Of a stretch of 64,000 bases of DNA, positions 62,612 to 64,000 are shown piece by piece (the first letter of the stretch is position 1; the number at the start of each line of letters is the position of its first letter). The stretch is taken from assembly GCF_021601385.1 (NCBI RefSeq), contig NZ_BQHO01000003.1, forward strand, positions 124,001-188,000, written 5' to 3'. The DNA is from Pseudomonas parasichuanensis (GTDB lineage: Bacteria > Pseudomonadota > Gammaproteobacteria > Pseudomonadales > Pseudomonadaceae). The position numbers and the translations under genes were made by a program. The notes beneath the pieces are model-generated. The model ran no database searches, was not told the origin of the DNA, and was given only the letters and a program-made list of their open reading frames with translations.

Positions 62612-64000
62612 ATGCGCACCAGTCAATATTTGCTCGCCACCCAAAAAGAAACCCCGGCAGATGCCGTGGTCATCAGCCACCAGCTCATGCTGCGCGCCGG
62701 CATGATCCGCAAGCTGGCCTCCGGCCTGTACACCTGGCTGCCGATGGGCCTGCGGGTGATGCGCAAGGTCGAGGCCGTGGTCCGCGAGGAAATGAATGCC
62801 GCCGGTGCCCTCGAAGTGCTGATGCCCAGCATCCAGCCCGCCGAACTGTGGCAGGAATCCGGCCGCTGGGAACAGTACGGCCCTGAGCTGCTGCGCCTGA
62901 AGGACCGCCACAACCGTGATTTCTGCGTCGGTCCGACCCACGAAGAAGTCATCACCGACCTCGCACGCAACGAGCTGTCGAGCTACAAGCAGTTGCCGCT
63001 GAACATGTACCAGATCCAGACCAAGTTCCGTGACGAGATCCGTCCGCGCTTCGGCCTGATGCGTGGCCGCGAGTTCATCATGAAGGACGCCTACTCCTTC
63101 CATGCCGACCAGGCTTCCCTGCAGGAAACCTACGACCGCATGCACCTGGCCTACAGCAACATCTTTACCCGCCTGGGCCTGGACTTCCGTCCGGTGCAGG
63201 CCGACACCGGCTCCATCGGTGGCAGCTACTCCCACGAATTCCACGTGCTCGCCTCTTCCGGCGAAGACGACGTGATCTTCAGCGACAGCTCCGACTACGC
63301 CGCCAACATCGAGAAGGCCGAGGCCATCCCGCGCGAAACCGTGCGCCCTGCCCCGACCGAAGAGCTGCGCCTGGTCGACACCCCAGACGCCAAGACCATC
63401 GCGCAACTGGTGGAAAACTTCGGCCTGGCGATCGAGAAGACCGTCAAGACCCTGATCGTGCATGGCGCCGAAGAGGGCAAGCTGATCGCCCTGATCGTCC
63501 GTGGCGACCACGAACTCAACGAAATCAAGGCCACCAAGCTGGAACAGGTTGCCGAGCCACTGGTCATGGCCAGCGAAGCCGAATTGCGCGACGCCATCGG
63601 CGCCGGCGCGGGCTCGCTCGGCCCGCTGAACCTGCCACTGGAGTGCATCATCGACCGCTCGGTCGCCCTGATGAGCGACTTCGGCATCGGCGCCAACATC
63701 GACGACAAGCACTACTTCGGCGTGAACTGGGAGCGTGACCTGCCGGTTCCACAGGTCGCCGACCTGCGCAACGTCGTCGAAGGCGACCCGAGCCCGGACG
63801 GCCAAGGCACCCTGGTGATCAAGCGCGGCATCGAAGTCGGCCACATCTTCCAGCTCGGCACCAAGTACAGCGAGGCACTCAAGTGCCAGGTACTGGGCGA
63901 AAACGGCAAGCCGGTGGTGCTGTCGATGGGCTGCTATGGCATCGGCGTATCCCGCGTGGTCGCCGCCGCCATCGAGCAGAGCTACGACGACAAGGGCATC
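62612..64000 (+). CDS. proS: Proline-tRNA ligase, C-terminus outside the window
   Basis: 463 codons from ATG 62612 to the window edge, of an expected 570 or so. Class II motif 2 is [32 protein letters not shown] (near residues 130-165). The editing (INS) domain fills about 225-400, and a class II core resumes with QLGTKYS and GCYGIGVSR. It is the bacterial-type ProRS with editing of Ala-tRNA-Pro. It begins about 100 bp after the porin terminator. Confidence 0.96.
   Translation, partial: MRTSQYLLATQKETPADAVVISHQLMLRAGMIRKLASGLYTWLPMGLRVMRKVEAVVREEMNAAGALEVLMPSIQPAELWQESGRWEQYGPELLRLKDRHNRDFCVGPTHEEVITDLARNELSSYKQLPLNMYQIQTKFRDEIRPRFGLMRGREFIMKDAYSFHADQASLQETYDRMHLAYSNIFTRLGLDFRPVQADTGSIGGSYSHEFHVLASSGEDDVIFSDSSDYAANIEKAEAIPRETVRPAPTEELRLVDTPDAKTIAQLVENFGLAIEKTVKTLIVHGAEEGKLIALIVRGDHELNEIKATKLEQVAEPLVMASEAELRDAIGAGAGSLGPLNLPLECIIDRSVALMSDFGIGANIDDKHYFGVNWERDLPVPQVADLRNVVEGDPSPDGQGTLVIKRGIEVGHIFQLGTKYSEALKCQVLGENGKPVVLSMGCYGIGVSRVVAAAIEQSYDDKGI

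Overview
The window is an ordinary stretch of chromosome from a Pseudomonas, most likely the P. putida group. Reasons: high GC with strong third-position bias; many REP palindromes of the P. putida type (a GCGGGCAAGCCCGC or GCCGGCAAGCCGGC core followed by TCCCACAGG), usually in inverted pairs; a single-gene FAD D-hydroxyproline dehydrogenase; a xenobiotic reductase with the features of XenA; an export-type malate:quinone oxidoreductase; and the Pseudomonas order aspS-yebC-ruvCAB-ybgC-tolQRAB-oprL-cpoB-queE-queC. No prophage, transposon, CRISPR array, toxin-antitoxin locus or defence island is visible, and I did not find a convincing undescribed multi-gene system. The best leads are small regulatory and repeat structures.

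Layout. 1-8.4 kb, mostly minus strand: a partial secreted protein, YcgN, a nitroreductase (plus), a D-2-hydroxyacid dehydrogenase, YcgL, RNase D, a lipid A-type phosphoethanolamine transferase, a tautomerase-fold isomerase, a YdcH-like peptide and a cystathionine gamma-synthase/lyase. 8.5-15.5 kb: an Lrp regulator, a YdeP-type molybdopterin oxidoreductase, moaA, a bestrophin-like channel, moaB and a LysR regulator. The LysR gene and the oxidoreductase share an unusual upstream motif. 15.5-23.3 kb: a complete trans-4-hydroxy-L-proline pathway (PAS-AraC regulator, permease, epimerase, FAD dehydrogenase, DapA-like deaminase, 2-oxoglutarate semialdehyde dehydrogenase) with REP pairs between its genes. 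23.4-27.4 kb: xenA and its divergent ArsR regulator with a clear operator, mqo, and a small lipoprotein. 27.4-28.15 kb: an A+T-richer gap with no convincing gene, next to tRNA-Ser(CGA).

28.3-39.2 kb is housekeeping: dapA-bamC-MBL hydrolase-purC, gcvR-bcp, a PerM-type permease, tusA-like, bepA, nadA and a YdgA-like protein. 39.4-43.2 kb pairs a PuuP-type putrescine importer, preceded by a short overlapping upstream reading frame, with a chemoreceptor that probably corresponds to the polyamine receptor McpU. 43.4-45.2 kb is cptA, a second phosphoethanolamine transferase, with a possible ColR box. 45.3-57.8 kb, all minus strand: tRNA-Lys, queuosine genes, the Tol-Pal envelope complex, the Holliday-junction genes, yebC, aspS and a zinc-ribbon peptide. 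57.9-64 kb: a ribbon-helix-helix protein, a Dps-type ferritin, a membrane-anchored cold-shock protein, slyX, a HIT protein, an OprD-family porin and the start of proS.

Gene functions were assigned by reading protein motifs and comparing with remembered family sequences. No search was run. Promoter and operator calls are by eye and are less certain than the genes.
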